64,000 bases of DNA, taken from the NCBI GenBank assembly GCA_013368325.1, contig JAACJK010000001.1, forward strand, positions 372,001 to 436,000, in the 5' to 3' direction. The stretch comes from Ephemerocybe angulata. Taxonomy: Eukaryota > Basidiomycota > Agaricomycetes > Agaricales > Psathyrellaceae. The notes below the pieces were generated by a model. It searched no databases and had not been told where the DNA came from. It was given only the letters and a program-made list of their open reading frames with translations. Shown one piece after another: positions 1 to 11,576 of the stretch. Each line of letters starts with the position of its first letter. The stretch's first letter is position 1. The translations under genes were made by a program, and so were the position numbers.

Positions 1-447
1 CGGTTCATCCTGGAGGTGGGCGGGCACCCTCGTTCCCATGCACGTGTCTCTGGCTGACCTCATGTACGTCTTAAGCGACTTCCAGGTCAGGGAAGACTCC
101 CAGGGGATGACGGGGACGTCAAGCACCCTGTCGCTTCGTCCTCCCGTCCACCTATCTCCTCGTCTTCCTCCACTTCCTCTCTGCCTCGTCGCGACCCCGT
201 ACTCGCGGCGCCCAAGCGGTCGATAGCCAAGATGCGCAAGGGCAAGGCGAGGGAGCCGGCGGAGATCGGGGGCATACAGTTCAAGTATGAGGGCGGGACG
301 AGTCCTGTCAAGACGGAGCCGGTGGCATCGAGCTTCGGCCTGGGCATAGGGCAGAGGCTCCCGCCGGCACCGGCCCCGGTGAGGGAAGAGCCGACTTTCA
401 GTGTGAAGGATCTGTATAAGGCGCATCCGGTTCCTGGGTTTCGATGA
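1..447 (+). CDS. 3' end of an unidentified gene (partial)
   Basis: The frame that ends at the TGA of 445-447 is open back to a stop at 55-57. It encodes a Ser/Pro-rich, basic C-terminal tail with a run of serines, then KMRKGKARE, and ends in KDLYKAHPVPGFR. An intron at about 44-85 (GT at 44, AG at 84-85, 42 nt, with a CTGAC branch-like motif) would join it in frame to the codons at the left window edge and remove the stop. The start and most of the protein lie outside the window. I do not recognise the family. The main doubt is whether the short intron is real. Confidence 0.5.
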
Positions 448-1440
448 GTTGAGTAATGTGTGATAAGTGTGAGAGGAGTTAGACGGTTGGAGTGACCGCA
501 GGGTTCAGGGCTCAACGGGCGGTGGTCCGTGCGCCTATTGTGCCACCAGGCAAGGTTGGAAGGAGGGATGGACAGAGCCGCCTGGCGTGTGGTTGTATTG
601 GGGATGGAAGCCTGGCGGTTGGATGACTCGGTTATGTATGACTCGTCTCGGTCGAGGCTTGGTGCGGGATCCGCTCACGTCAATGAGCTGAGTCCCGTCC
701 CTTGCCGCACCCTTGGATATTTTTCTTCATCTTTAATTTCTTGGATTTCATATCGTGCTTCGCTTCTTTGGTTTTCTTGACTTCATGACCATTCACGATT
801 TCTCTACCTGCACATACCCCGTCTACTCTTTTTATCTGCCCATTTCTCCGCTGCACATACCTACTCTCTGGGACATCACACATACCTATTTCTTGTATCA
901 ATACCATCTGCGTTCGAATTCGTTTCATTTTATGACCGTTATCCTTATGAGCTCTCATGTTCTGCCGTTTTCTTAGGAGGGGGTTTCGCCCTCTCCACTG
1001 CACATACCTACCTACCTTTGATCGTGTTGTCGTTTGTTGTCGTCCAGGAAGTCCTTCCCGGCATCTCCTCTTCTTCTCGAAAGCTAACACCACTGGCCGT
1101 CCCGCAAGCCTTGAAATTGTGGTCTTTCCTTCGAGCGCTTGTAGTCCCTGATTATGCATATGGTGGTGACGTTGGCGATTTAAGCGCCCCTCGCGTGTTG
1201 AGATTCCTCATCAGAAGCCTTGGGGTCTTCGCACCTCAGATATGGGCGCGATACGCGCCCAATATGGCCAATATCTCTATCATGCTACTACCATATTTAA
1301 CGCGCCCACAGATATGGTAGGGGGTGGTGTATCTATGGGGATTTGAAAACGGAATCCACAGTTTTCAATGGAATACAGTGTCATGAATGAATGTGATGGG
1401 GATTCCGATTCTTGAGGAGCGGCTACTGGTAAAATGCGGG
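448..1440. other. Intergenic stretch, no supported gene
   Basis: About 1 kb between two genes whose 3' ends face each other. It is pyrimidine-rich around 700-1100 and holds only short overlapping frames with no recognisable domain. A perfect 7-bp inverted repeat with a 3-base loop lies at 1244-1260. The word CAGATATGG occurs twice, at about 1237 and 1309. Confidence 0.6.
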
Positions 1441-3237
1441 TCATGTAGTTGGCGAAGAATCATAAAGCTCAAAGATCTCGACAACCCGATCCTGCTCGTA
1501 TTCTCGAGCCCACAGCACAGCGACCCGCCCTGATAATGGACACACCGAAATATTCAGCACTACTTGTGTCGAGTGCGGAAACATTTCGGAGAAGTCTCCT
1601 AGGCCTTCAACGACGGAACCAGCTGGTTCTGGGAAGTCAGGGTCGTCCTCGAGGATAGAAACATATATGGTGGATCCGTGTTCCGCTGGCCGAGGAGTGC
1701 AATAATACCAGATGTACCCTCCAACCCCTTCGTCCAGTGCAAAGTGAAGATGGGGGGTATCACATGGCTGGGTGGCTGTTCGATATCTTTTAGTGGGAAG
1801 GAGCGAACTTGCCGAAGGACTGTCTGGACGAAAGCAAAAGCAGAACCGAACGTATGCATACGACACGAAGTCTCGCTGAGTTGCATCTATTTCGAGTCGC
1901 GGATGCCTAATGTCATAGGACAGTGGACCTTCGTCTGCCACCGGCTTGTGGAGCATAAAGGCGGATGCCCATGGCCTGAAGGTGTCTTCGAAAGTTTGTT
2001 GGTGTGTCCATTGCAGAGGCGGGGGGATATTGCCAATGTCCGGGCCTCCGTATTGAAGGTCCACCAGGCCATTTCCTACCGGGCGGTGCGTGATACCCGC
2101 CAATTCGAAGCCTTGCAGACCATGAGAGTCAACAACGAAGGCGTATCCTTGATGACAGAAGACCTGCAAACGGCCCTCGTAAGCGACTCGCAACCGAACC
2201 TATGCCAGCCAGCCACTTACATCTTGACCGGCGGTACTTTGTGAGGTCCTTGTGGCTGAGGCGACCCACGATGTACCCAGGGAATCCGAAGCGCCCCAGA
2301 TGAGGACTCGCTCTCCAACCCCGAATGCAACAATTGGCCCATCTTGGGTAGCGCATATCTCAGAACCTCTTGAGTGTAGTACGCAAAGCCGGCCGAGCTC
2401 TCGCACAGAGTGTGGTCCTTTGCCTGGAAGGCGTATCTCAAGTCTGTGGAGGAGCGTAAACGTTGACCCATGACCGAAGTTGTATTCACTGCGACTACGG
2501 CACAAAGCCAATTGCGTTAGATCAGATATTCGTCCTAGGAGTCTCAAGAAAATAACGCACTCGATACCGAATGATTGGGGCAATGTGGGTTGGGGGTAGT
2601 ACTCCTGGATAAGCAAATGCACCGTGTCCTTGTCGGCGACAATGACATCTGCAATCTCGGGCGTTGTGTCGGCGCAGTTCAGTTCGTAGCGTACAACTTC
2701 ACATGGCTCACTCAGGCTACCCGGTGGACCTAGATCCCATACGCGCAGCCACTTTTTGTCCACAGTGATGAGGAAGCGACCCCCAGGAACAAGGAAAGTG
2801 GCGCTTATATCGGGGTATGGATTGTCCGATTCTTGCCTCTGCTGATGTTGAAGGTCGTCGTGTTCACTATTATACGGAAGGAGTCGAGGGGTGGGTGGCT
2901 TGGGGTGGCCTCCACGGCGATAACGATGTTTAAAACGCAGTATGCCAGTGCATGCACGGCGCAACTCGGACGCTGTGAAGCCGCTGAAGCTGGACCAGAG
3001 GACATCCGTGCCGCATTGGCGTCGTAGGTGTTCCCTCCATAGCTCTGAGTTATCCTCAATTAGATCATAGAAAGCTTTGCAAGTCTGCATTGAGTCGTAG
3101 GGTCAATCGCTGGTTCGATGGAGCCTCGAGAGGTTGCAACTGCGTAGAGTTGGACGAACCTGTTGTAGGCGGCAGATATCTCGAGTTGGGAGCTCTTTTG
3201 CTATCAAAACTCGCAGCTCTGCGGGAAGTGTCTCCAT
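1441..3237 (-). CDS. F-box protein, tandem copy 1 (intact)
   Basis: Exons 3237-3160, 3084-2221 and 2163-1441 (introns of 75 and 57 nt) give 554 codons. The start is chosen because the first exon encodes the N-terminal half of an F-box (METLPAELRVLIAKELP, then RDICRLQQ). This splices directly to TCKAFYDLIEDNSELWREHL, a good F-box consensus for binding Skp1 in SCF ubiquitin ligases. The rest (residues about 70-554) looks like a beta-rich substrate-recognition region with recurring aromatic strands such as WLRVWDLGPPG and VLIWG, suggestive of a propeller; this is inference. Near the C terminus is the acidic phrase DDPDFPEPAGSVVEGLGD. A close paralogue follows upstream at 3628-5521. The first donor is GTTCGT, which is weak but shared by both copies. 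The substrate is unknown. Confidence 0.85.
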
Positions 3238-3627
3238 ATTGTATGGTGGGTGGGTGAGCCAAGGCCTTACTCGATGAGTACTTGGTCCAGGTAGATGGGT
3301 TTTGAGAAACAGCGCAATGGCATGCAGTCACGCAGCCTGTGCAGGTCGCACGCTCCTGTTGTCGAACTACGGCCAATTCTAACAGATCACGGCAAATACT
3401 ATTCTGCACCAAATCGCAAACGTTCTACATAGGTTGGAGTGCTGCCAAAACAGAATAGACTGGTATGGATGCCAGGGCTCAGTACACGGTGTAACGATCC
3501 ATACATTTCCACTTTGTGACAGAGCATCGCCTCATTCCCTGCCTTCAACAAAAGCATGAAGTGTAATCGTGATAAATGATTGTAATGAGGACACCGTTTC
3601 TTGAGGAGTGGCTACTGGCATAAGGGG
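3238..3627. other. Spacer between the F-box paralogues
   Basis: This 390-base spacer holds the promoter side of copy 1 and the 3' flank of copy 2. Both flanks resemble the corresponding flanks of the other copy, for example the phrase TTACTCGATGRRTACT upstream of each start and TCTTGAGGAGYGGCTACTGG beyond each stop. The duplication therefore extended past the coding sequence. No gene is seen in it. Confidence 0.6.
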
Positions 3628-5521
3628 TCATATAGTTGGCAAAGAATCATAAAGGTCAAAAATCTCGAGAACCCGATCATCTAACTCCTTGGATTCTCGA
3701 TTCCAGAATACAACGACCCTCCCTGATAATGGACACATCGAGACATGCAGCACTCCAGTCTCATTATTTGGTCTCGCAATCATTTCAGAAAAGTCTCCTA
3801 GGCCTTCAACGACAGAACCAGCTGGTTCTGGGAAGTCAGGGTCAGCTTCGAGGATAGAAGGCTCGGGAGAGTCAGGGTCGTCAAGAATGGAAACGAATAT
3901 GCCTCCTCTTTGAAGTTGTCGTTCTCTGTCCGGATGGTCCAAGCTATCATACCAGATGTACCCTGCAACCCCATCATCCAGGGAAAAACGAAGCTGGGGA
4001 ATAGCATATGGCTGGTTGGCTGTTCGATATCTTTTAGTGCGAAGGAGCGAACCCGCCGAGGGGTTGTCTGGACGAAAGCAAAAGCAGAGCCGAACATATG
4101 AAGGCAACGAGTCTAGCCAATTTGCATCGGGTTGCCTAGTTATAATATCATAGAACAGTGGACCTTCGTCTGCCACCGGCTTGTGCAGCATAAAATCGGA
4201 TGCCCAGGCCTTGAAGGTACCTGGCAGCAACTGCTGGTGTGTCCACATTTGAGGGGTAGGGATATAGCCCAAGTCTGGGGTCCCATCCTGAATGTCCACC
4301 ACCCCTTTTCCTACCGAGCAATAAGTAATACCTGTCAAGTTGAAACCTCTCAGATCATCTGCGTCAACGGCGAAGACGTAGCCTTGGTGAAAAAAGACCT
4401 GTAAGTTCGTGAGTCACTGAATTCGCGACTGAGAACATTGTTGCCTACGTCTTGACCATAAGTACCTACGAAGCGCTCTGTCCGTGTGGTTGATGCGACC
4501 CAGTTTTTATCCGGGGAATCTGAAGTGTCCCAGAGAAGGAACTTTTTTCCAAACCCGAGTGCAACCATGGGCCCATGCTGAGCAGCACATCGGTCAAGGC
4601 GTCTTCTATGTGAATGGAGTACGCAAAGCCGGCCGAGCCCTTCTACAGAACGCTGGCCCTTGTCTGGAAGACATATCTGAAATCGGCGGAAGATTCCGGC
4701 CCTTGACCGGCCATTCAAGTTGTATTGACTGACACTATGGCAAACCCAAGCGTGTTAGATTTTCATTCTCGTCATGTAATCTCAGGAACTTGAACGCGAC
4801 GCACTCGAATCCGAATGATTGGGGCAACCTGCGTTCGATGTCACGGTCTCCCCAGGAGATGTAGATTTCCCTGACGATGTGGTCTTCCCGGATAAGCAAA
4901 TGCACCTTATCCGTGTCGGCGACGGCGACGTCTACAATTTTGGGCTGCGTGTCGACACAGTTGATTTCGTGGAGCACTACTTCGCATGGCTCATTCAGGC
5001 TCCCCGGTGGACCCAGATCCCATACTCGGAGCCATCTTTTGTCCACAGTGATGAGGAAGCGCCCCCCAGGGATGAGGTTGAAGTTACTGCTTTCTTCAAG
5101 ATAAGCGTATCGCCCGTCTTGGAACCGGCGGCTCTGAAGCTGATCGTCTTCGTTCTTGTGTGGAAGAAGCCGGGAGATAGGTGGCGTGGGGTGGCCTCCC
5201 TGGCGATACCGATGTTTGAAGCGCAATGTACCGGTGCAGGCCCTCCTCAACTCGGGCGCTGTGAAGCCGCCGAAGCCAGACCAGAGGACATCAGTGCCGC
5301 ATTGGCATCGTAGACGTTCCCTCCATAGCTCTGAGTCACCCTCGATGAGATCATAGAAAGATTTGCAAGTCTGCAACGAGTCATGGAGTCAATAGTCCGT
5401 CCAGTTAGATGGAGAGGATGCAACTGCGTCGAGTTGTACGAACCTGTTGCAGACGGCATATGTCTCGGGTAGGGAGCTCTTTTGCTATCAAAATTCCAAG
5501 CTCAATGGGAAGTTTCTCCAT
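3628..5521 (-). pseudogene. F-box protein, tandem copy 2 (frameshifted)
   Basis: Same three-exon plan as copy 1: exons about 5521-5444, 5370-4449 and 4398-3628, introns of 73 and 50 nt. The F-box reads METLP-like (MEKLPIELGILIAKELP, RDICRLQQ, TCKSFYDLIE). Near 4735-4742 one base is missing relative to copy 1, and the frame runs into a TAG at 4735-4737. The downstream frame then continues the paralogue's sequence (RFQICLPDKG, GRLCVLHS, YGQD, then HQGYVFAVD). No GT...AG pair that I could find bypasses the stop in frame. The last exon also contains a short internal duplication of the PDFPEP/PDSPEP segment. The second intron uses a poor GTAGGC donor. It is either a young pseudogene encoding about 240 residues or a single-base sequencing error; the rest of the frame is well preserved. 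Confidence 0.75.
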
Positions 5522-5687
5522 GTTCTGTGGTGGGCGAGCAACAGCTTTACTCGATGGATACTAGTATCTGTTCCAGGCAGATGGAGGTCCGAGATGAACG
5601 TTGAGAAACAAGTGGAACTGCGTGACGCGCGGTGCAGGTCTCTCCTTCCGTCTTGTCATAAACATGTTAGGTTGCACAAAACGTATG

Positions 5688-5783
5688 GTCACTTTGCCGG
5701 AGTGGTTAACGGGATCGCCTGCTATTCATTAGCTGTTCAGCGGTTGCTCTTTGAGCGCGTGTGTTCGAATCGCACAGGTGACG
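5688..5783 (+). tRNA. tRNA-Ser (anticodon GCT), with intron
   Basis: The acceptor stem GTCACTT pairs with AGGTGAC (one G-T), followed by discriminator G. The anticodon stem is ATCGC/GCGGT with loop CTGCTA..A, giving anticodon GCT at 5721-5723. A 14-nt intron at 5725-5738 sits after position 37 and contains TAGC, complementary to the anticodon region, as usual for nuclear tRNA introns. The long variable arm (GCTC/GAGC) is typical of serine tRNA. The T arm is GTGTG-TTCGAAT-CGCAC. Confidence 0.95.
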
Positions 5784-5784
5784 C

Positions 5785-5790
5785 TTTTTT
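5785..5790 (+). terminator. RNA polymerase III terminator of tRNA-Ser
   Basis: A run of six T residues begins two bases after the mature 3' end of the tRNA, the normal Pol III stop signal. Confidence 0.85.
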
Positions 5791-6068
5791 GGTTCGTTTT
5801 TCGTGTTTACTTCAGTCCTCAACTCTCTAGCCTCGGAGCCCGGACGATTGAACGAGGCGAATAGAGCGACCATACCACTGTTCATTTTTCCCTCAGAACC
5901 TTGGATGCCTGAGCGTCAACCTTGAGGGCGTTGGCATCGCGAGAATTCCCCTTTGAGCATGACAAGGTCGTCATTTGATCTCAACATTCAACCACCTCTT
6001 GCTCGTCGTGCACGACGTCGACCACAGTCCTTTCATACCCATATCTATACCCGATGCACTCATAGACT

Positions 6069-8913
6069 ATGGCTTCAGTCATATCTCAACCAATAACCCC
6101 AAGTCCAACCAAAGAATCCCATGGGCAGTGCACCCACTCCCGGAACTCCTCCATCTCCTCGCCATATCCGCCCCAAATCCCCATCGTCAAGCCCAACGCG
6201 CACCCGTATGCGATAAAGACCACGTCGACTGCGCTTCTCTCGCGGACAAGCTCGTCCCCGCACCACAGCTCGACGTACAGACACTACGTACCGCCTTCCC
6301 CGACCTCGTCCAGTGGCGGCAGCCCGACAAAGCGCTCAAGCGGGCAGTTCACGAACAGCAATGGGAATGCTATGGAAGGAAGGTCGCATCGATACAGCCG
6401 CAGTATGTCGGACGCCCCGCCAGCGCTGCCCGCGCCCCCGTCGCGGCCAGGTTCGGTTTCCCCACGAAAGGCGGCGCAGTACATGGTCCTTGAACCCGAG
6501 TCTGGGCTTGATCTAGGTGGTGAGAACACCTGGAACTATACCCCGCGACAGAGTGGTGCTATGAGGCGCGCGGAGACGCTGCCTTCGTCTGCCAATACCC
6601 CCTTCGTGTTTCCTATGCCAACGGGGAACGGCGACGGCCAATTTCGCGACATGAACCTGCCTGAAGACCCAAAGTCATGGGACTCCCAACAACTTGCGGA
6701 GTATCTCGATACGATGGTCGCTGGAGAGCATGTTGGCGAGATTGTCAGTTTTGTGAGGGAGCATGGGATCGGCGGCAGAACGTTCTTGAAGTTTAGTGAA
6801 AGGGAATTGACAGAGTACGTATGCTTTCATTTCAATTCAAGGGGGCTCATGACTTATGGTACTCTATAGGTACGGAGCAGACCCTCGATGGGCATCTACA
6901 CTCCTCGATGCCTCGCGCTCACTTCGCCAATCGACTCTTCGGGGACGGATCTGGGGCTTCGCAAACACCCCCGAATCAGCTTACAACCTGCCTCGCACCC
7001 GGTCGAATTCCGTATCCTCCTCTGCATCTGAAGATGACTATGAAGGCCCAGAGCTCTCGTCGAACAGGGTTCGCAAGAGCAACGGCCGCGTCAAGGCAAT
7101 GGCGGCTTCTTTCGAGCGGTCCTCCTCATCCGGCAGCGAGCACGACGATGACCTTCTAACGCGATCCCGCTCTGCGAGCCCCACGAAGCCCGGGCGCGGT
7201 CTCCCACCCCGACCTAGGGTGAACGACCTCTTTTCCGCTCCTCCCATCCCGACGATCTCGACCACGTTCCCAACAGAAGGCGACTCGACACTCAAAGCGC
7301 ACCCTCCCGGGCCGTCTCTCAACGACCTCTTCTCGCCTCTCCCGGACCGGTCGCCCCTCGATCTGGAGAACACGACCCTGAAAGCCCACCCACCCTTGCC
7401 GTCGAACCGAAACAAAGAGCTCCCGCGTCTGCTGCCCTTCCCTCCCAACACGCCCTCCTTCAATGCACCACCACCACCACCGCAACCCTTTCTCGTCCCC
7501 ACCCACACGGGCGCGGCGTACGCGCTGCCCGCGAGCCCTGATCCGCAGGAGCTGGGGTACCGCGCTCAGCAGAAGCAGAATGGTGGGCTGAGTGGGGGCA
7601 GGCAGCCCCGCCTCCTTCCCATCCCGCCCGACCTGATACCCTCGCCCTCGCCGCCGTCCATGGACGCGGGCGCGACGGTGCTCCACCACCCTCGTCCTAG
7701 GCGCGGGGGTCCGCCGGAGCTTGTGCAGCAGGACGAGCCGTCGATTGAGGAGCTTCTAGCGGCGGAGGGCGCGGAGGCGAAGGGCGTGGAGGGCTGGGAG
7801 GTCCAGTTGGGCGATACGGTGAAGCGGATTAGCGATCGCGCGAAGGAAGATCACGGTGCGGGCGAGGAAGTCCCGGATAAGACTGTGGATGGAGTTGATC
7901 CTGGGAGCTTTGTGATTGGGCGTACGGGGCGGAGGAGGAGGGGGCTCAGGCCCAAGGCGAAAGGGTCGAAGGAAAGTGTGCGGGAGGACTCAAAGGGGGA
8001 TTCGAGTCGCGGTGATATGGCGGAGCTGTTTGAGGTCCCTGCTCCGCGGACCATGACGGAGTCGGGATCGCAGACGGATGAGGAGGAGGAAAGGGTCGTC
8101 GGGGAGCAGCAGCAGCAGCACGCACCGGCTGCGGACGTGGCGCTGAATCAACGTGCTGGTGCGCTTGACGCCAAGGGTGCCGAGTTGGCGGAGTGGGAGT
8201 CCCGCCTGGCTCTGCGCGAGAGCGACGTCGCTGCCCGCGAGGTGGCGGTGGGCGAGCGGGAGAAGGGTGCTGGGCGGCGCGAGGCTTTCGTTGCGCAGCG
8301 GGAGGAAGACGTGGAGCGGCGGGAAGGTGCGCTTGTGGTGGGTGAGAGGGACTTGGAGGCTGGTAAGGCGGAGGTGACGATGGCGTCTGAGCTTTTGGAG
8401 CAGGGCTTTGAGGACCTTACTGCCCAACAGACGGTTCTTGAATCTCGCAGTGCATCTTTGCAAGCTAGGGAGAAGGTTCTGGAGGCGAGGCAGGAGGAGT
8501 TGGTGGAGAGGGAGAAGGGTGTTGAGGCGAAGGTGGGAGAGGTGCAGAGGAGAGAGGAGGATATGAAGAAGAGGGAGACCACGCTTGGGCTGGCAACGAG
8601 GTTGCTGGGCAGGGTTGTTGCGCCTATCTTCGGAGAGAGGTTTGCTGGCCTCTTGAGCTCGGATGCGGGTCAGGCTCCAGCTCCAGGGTCTTCTGAAGAG
8701 ACTGCTTCTCCCCCGGCGCCGAAGGCTTCTCCTCCTCGATTTCTTCCTGGATTCTTGGGGACTGGTTTTGGGCTGGCTGTGAGGAGCCCGTATTATGTGT
8801 TGCTTGGGTTGGGTGTGTGTGCTGTTCTGTTCAGGGTTTTGGTTAGGGGCGCGGCGGTGAATGGTGCACTTAAGCTCACGACGAGGGTGAGCCGAACCGT
8901 TGCTAGGCGTTGA
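6069..8913 (+). CDS. SAM-domain, coiled-coil protein with C-terminal membrane anchor
   Basis: Exons 6069-6814 and 6870-8913 (55-nt intron) give 929 codons. The N-terminal ~195 residues are Ser/Pro-rich and disordered-looking with SPTK and SPRK phosphosite-like motifs. Residues ~198-270 form a SAM domain: DPKSWDSQQLAEYLDTM, then FVREHGIGGRTFLKFSERELTE, with the intron inside it. A long Pro/Ser-rich linker follows with repeated DLFS and LKAHPP phrases and a short polyGln (~661). Residues ~670-830 are a strongly charged heptad-rich coiled coil. Residues ~885-905 (YYVLLGLGVCAVLFRVLV) are a single hydrophobic segment near the end, followed by basic residues, fitting a tail anchor. A cortical or organelle tether is a plausible inference. 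I cannot name an orthologue. Confidence 0.85.
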
Positions 8914-10238
8914 TTCGCCCTTCTGTTATTTTCTTTGCTTTCTCCTGCTACTTTGTACTATTCCTTTGATTTCCTTGCTTCACGACTACTCATGACATGA
9001 CTGCTCGTTTCTACTTATACTCCTACTTGTTCTTACCTATTCCATTGCTCGGACTGCGATACCTTACGACTTGTTATGACCCTTACGACCCTGCGATGCC
9101 CCTCCTCCCTGCTGAGTTTTGTCTCGGTGCTCTACTCTGGTTATTCCGCTCTTCGTTTGCTCTGCGATATTTATATTTGCACCTATACTGAACTGAATAT
9201 ACGTTTTCCCGCATTCTCTAAGGTACATTCCTTGCCTGCTGGAGTCGAGTCAAGAGTCACTTGGATGAATCTCTGGAACGTCTTGCTCGAGATTTTGGGG
9301 CCTCGTTGGAGCTTAACACCCTAGCTTTACAGGGCAACGCGATTTGAGGTCGAGTACGGCATGCTAGAAGTAGATTAGCCACTTCCTGTGACTTCCAGCT
9401 CAGTCGGTTGAGGGGTACCTAAAACATATCTTGCTGCGACCAATTCGTTGATCCCCGGGCTTGGACCTCCAATCGGGATTTAGACGCCCGGGCGCTTCGG
9501 ATCCGGAAACAACGGTTCTCATTCCATCTATATATTTTCATACCTTTTATAGCTGCCCATGTGAAAATGTGGGGGTTTCCGCGAATGAAAAGGACCTGTA
9601 CCCACCAATAACCCTACCGCAGCCTGCAGGGCTCCCCTTCAAGTTGACGTGACCGTGACCGGGCGTATGTAGACTCAGGCAAACTTGAAATGGAATCAGC
9701 GGGAAGGCTATGTCAGCGAGTTTGATCCCCGTGCCACTAGCCACGGCGCCTCTGCAGGGCGCCTACCTTTCTCTGGCTTCTATCAGAGGCCCTGCGCGCG
9801 TATAGCTGCTCTCAGTAGATGATTCTCAGAGCCTTCCTTTGAATTCAAGGAGAGGGAGATATTGAGAAAAAGTAAAAGCCATTCTACCACATCTCTCATG
9901 GCTGCGCAAACGCATCCGCTCCTCCTCGGCGATCAGAGCTATTGTGTCTGCCCAGCCACTCTTCCAAATACGTTTGCACCCTTCTCTTTGCCAACTGTAA
10001 CCCTGAAATATTGGCGGGAACTCACACGCACACTGCCCTATCCACATTTGGCCCCGACGATCGACGTCAGGACTCGCTTTGCCCGCTCTCAGTTGACCAA
10101 GCGGCAATGATTGTGGACGATAGTATATGAGACGAGTCAGATGCACCGGGCAACAGCAAACCCGTTCTTCTACATCCCCACATTGTCCTTCGTGCTTTCC
10201 AACGACCATACCGTACACCCTCCGAACAGAACTATCAA
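8914..10238. other. Intergenic stretch, no supported gene
   Basis: About 1.3 kb between two plus-strand genes. It begins with a T-rich 3' flank of the SAM-domain gene. The short frames on both strands have no homology I recognise and no consistent splice structure. I see nothing else. Confidence 0.55.
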
Positions 10239-10935
10239 ATGCCACCAATCGCTCAGCCCCAACCTCAAGTCAGTTGTAACCCCCAGTCTAGCTCTCCTCA
10301 GATCAGTGGGATTGCCTGGCTTCAACCCCTCCAAGACGTACACTGCCAAACGCCAACACCACGGACAGCAACACGCAGTTTCCCGGGGGATAACCTTGTG
10401 TTCGAGGCCCGGAAGAAGGGCACAGGGTGGTTCTGCACTCCTAAGGAGAACTACGACTTCGACATTGGGAGCCCCCATGCTTTCATAGGATCGAGGATTG
10501 TCGAGCCCGGGAGCAATGATTCTATGATCTTTGTGTACATCAAAAGTCAGTGCTTTTGAACCCCGCGGCATTTCCCTCCTCGTACTTACCTCGAAATGGT
10601 GCTCCTTTCCCTCCCTGCCAGATGGGATTCTCATTGGTCAGCTCACCATTCCCCCCGAGGCCTGGCAGCGCTGCGGATTCCCTCCCTCCCCCCACTCGAG
10701 GTCCATCAGCCTCAAGTACCTCGACTCCTCCCAGATCCTCGGTCTCCTCAATTTGTCGGTTCGAACATTCCAGGTCTTGACAGTGCACTGCGTTTCTGTA
10801 GATGCAGTTTTTGCTAGCGCGTCAGAGAACCCGGAGCTCCGCGCTGGTGACTCAATCCTCCAGGTCCGAGGGGAGGACGGCTCGATTGCTGTTAATATCG
10901 ACGCTCGAATTATCCCGGCTATCAGGGGCTTCTAG
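10239..10935 (+). CDS. Small hypothetical protein
   Basis: Exons 10239-10545 and 10622-10935 give 206 codons. The intron (GTCAGT...CCAG, 76 nt) is phase 1, and the joined frame reads FVYIKNGILIGQLTIPPEAW. The protein has no signal peptide and no membrane segment. It has alternating hydrophobic strands (GDNLVFEARKKGTGWF, LLNLSVRTFQVLTVHC, GDSILQVRGEDGS) that suggest a small beta-rich fold. It ends in VNIDARIIPAIRGF. I do not recognise the family. The intron is supported by the clean restoration of one frame on both sides. The first ATG of the frame was taken as start; an upstream exon cannot be excluded. Confidence 0.6.
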
Positions 10936-11548
10936 TCATCGCGAAGCACTTTCAGAGGTGGAGCTAGGTGTGTAGTGGATGAGGGAGAAAGCTTTGTCAA
11001 TAGACGGAGAGTGGAAGGGGGTTTTGGTTTGCGCCTCGTTTTTGACATTGATTCTCATCCATGGTTTTATAATTATTCGGTATCTATTTTATCTGCGCAT
11101 AGCGTAGCAACAGCACCTTGTGTCCTCCTTATACATAGACTAGGTCCTTTCCACTGTTTCCTTGTATTATCAATTCCTATTCGATTCCGCTGATGTGACA
11201 GTGCATAGAACAAGGTATCGTGGTTGTCCGTTTCCAAGGTCTGTCCCGTGTGTTCGAAGCTGTATCTTGAGCTAGAAACCCTCGGACCTCCTAAAATCGG
11301 TCTGCAATCCCCTTCTAGAATTGACTGTGTACACCTGACGCTTTTCAGCCCCGAAAGATCAATGTTCAGCTGTGCTCAGACTTGGAACAGGATGGGCGCT
11401 TAGCTTGATTAGTCAGCAGCTGATCGGCAACGCTCAAATTGCTGAAGACACACAAGCCCGTAACGCAAGAAGCAAATTAGCAGAGGCTACCCTCTCCTCC
11501 TCGTACCCTTCCGGGATCTGACAAAAGGGTAAAAGAGGCAAAAAGCTA
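10936..11548. other. Intergenic stretch, no supported gene
   Basis: The 3' flank of the small hypothetical gene followed by unremarkable sequence up to the tRNA relic. I see no gene, repeat or regulatory site that I can support. Confidence 0.55.
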
Positions 11549-11576
11549 CTGCCCCTGTGAGGCTCGAACTCACGAC
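11549..11576 (-). pseudogene. Truncated tRNA-Asn (3' third only)
   Basis: On the minus strand the 28 bases are identical to the T arm, acceptor 3' strand and discriminator of the intact tRNA-Asn at 12094-12184. A Pol III terminator-like A run on the plus strand (11540-11544) is kept on its 3' side. The D arm, anticodon arm and 5' acceptor strand are absent, replaced by the GC-rich repeat array that begins at 11577. The copy cannot fold as a tRNA. Confidence 0.85.

Noticed and set aside
7038..7689. Minus-strand frames inside the SAM-domain gene
   Set aside because: Antisense of a Pro/Ser-rich linker; no start context or domain.
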